Shown in pieces: positions 63,361-64,000 of a stretch of DNA of 64,000 bases. Source of the DNA: Achatina immaculata (taxonomy: Eukaryota; Mollusca; Gastropoda; Stylommatophora; Achatinidae); NCBI GenBank assembly GCA_009760885.1, contig CM019702.1, positions 48,947,925 through 49,011,924 of the forward strand, given 5' to 3'. Numbering within the stretch: position 1 is the first letter of the stretch; every line of letters begins with the position of its first letter. A program made the translations under genes and the position numbers. The notes under the pieces are model-generated. The model was not told the DNA's origin. It saw nothing but the letters and a program-made list of their open reading frames with translations, and did not search any database.

Positions 63361-64000
63361 GAGCATCACTCTGTGAAAGACATCACAGGATGATATGCTT
63401 GATATTCTTGACAAATGGTGTCATAGTGAAGATTTAGTAATACTGGTATCAAATTGGACATGAAGTGAGCTATGTTGATTTGTGCCTCCTATAGTGATCT
63501 GAGTAGCTGGATTCTCAGCAAAAAAAACTTTTTGTTCTGCACAATTTGTTGAATGATCCAACAGTGTAATGGTGGAACTGCTGATGGAATTTGGGATCCT
63601 CATCATAATGGTTTTGAAGATAAATAACATGAATTCTGAAATTATGCAACTGTACAGGTTCTGTAAAATTGGTTTCCCATCCAGTTTTGCTATGGTCTGT
63701 TTAAGTCTGGTTATATCACCAGCAGCCATAGTCAACACATTCTCACTCACATCATTTATTGGAGGATAAACTTTTCAAACACCTGGACAAATCAGTACTA
63801 CGAACTGGATTTGTTCCCCTTCTTTTCTTCTAAGGTTTCAGAAGTTCTAAACAAGCTTTATGAAACTTTCATCCCAGAATAATATTTATGCTACCAATAT
63901 ATATTAGAGAGCTGAAGAAAATGTATTACCAAATTGGGAAATGTGTATCAAAATGCATCATCATGTTCCTCCTATTCATCTATCCGTAAGAAATGGTCTT
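63361..64000. other. Unassigned end of window
   Basis: A 109-residue - strand frame (63750-63421) begins MSENVLTMAAGDITRLKQTI. I do not recognise it. It ends at a normal stop and has no obvious splice context, so a transposon origin or chance are both possible. Confidence 0.3.

Noticed and set aside
63421..63750. 109-residue - strand frame
   Set aside because: Not recognised as any family. Isolated next to a LINE 3' end, so it may be transposon-derived or chance. Not annotated as a gene.

Overview
The window is eukaryotic and very probably from an invertebrate animal. It has multi-exon genes with canonical GT/AG introns, an AT-rich background, many minisatellites and homopolymer runs, and a heavy load of decayed transposons (RTE-type and RNase H-bearing LINEs, mariner, Tc1-like, piggyBac-like elements, SINEs). 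A lophotrochozoan, perhaps a mollusc, fits best, but that is inference. No bacterial, organellar or CRISPR features were seen. Two genuine host genes were recognised, and they converge on each other. Left, + strand: the last five recognisable exons of DPH6 (diphthine--ammonia ligase), encoding its C-terminal RidA/YjgF-like region, at 899-13294. Its two large introns are packed with transposon debris. Right, - strand: a forkhead gene of the FOXN2/FOXN3 (CHES1) type. Eight coding exons from 43452 down to 27554 join in phase and encode an 847-residue protein, with a candidate tiny first coding exon at 56451-56463. A long, ORF-poor stretch (about 18.9-27.55 kb) is the likely 3' UTR of FOXN3. Between the two 3' ends lie several tandem-repeat arrays, including 15 copies of a 55-bp unit, and a nested transposon stack. 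Layout: 0-13.3 kb DPH6 and intronic transposons; 13.3-14.4 kb DPH6 downstream with a 73-bp minisatellite; 14.4-17.1 kb a Tc1-like element containing a LINE fragment and a piggyBac-like element; 17.1-18.9 kb minisatellites; 18.9-27.55 kb presumed FOXN3 3' UTR; 27.55-43.45 kb FOXN3 exons with intronic insertions; 43.45-56.5 kb presumed first intron and 5' region of FOXN3, with the most CpG-rich sequence in the window; 56.5-64 kb AT-rich sequence with SINE and LINE fragments and no convincing gene. The most interesting pattern is a set of retroposed insertions that end in the same short (GAA)n-type 3' tail. Most have target-site duplications readable by eye: two copies of an RNase H LINE, a second LINE type, a SINE-like family and a 1.3-kb GC-rich non-coding element built from internal tandem repeats. 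This looks like one autonomous LINE machinery with several hitch-hikers.
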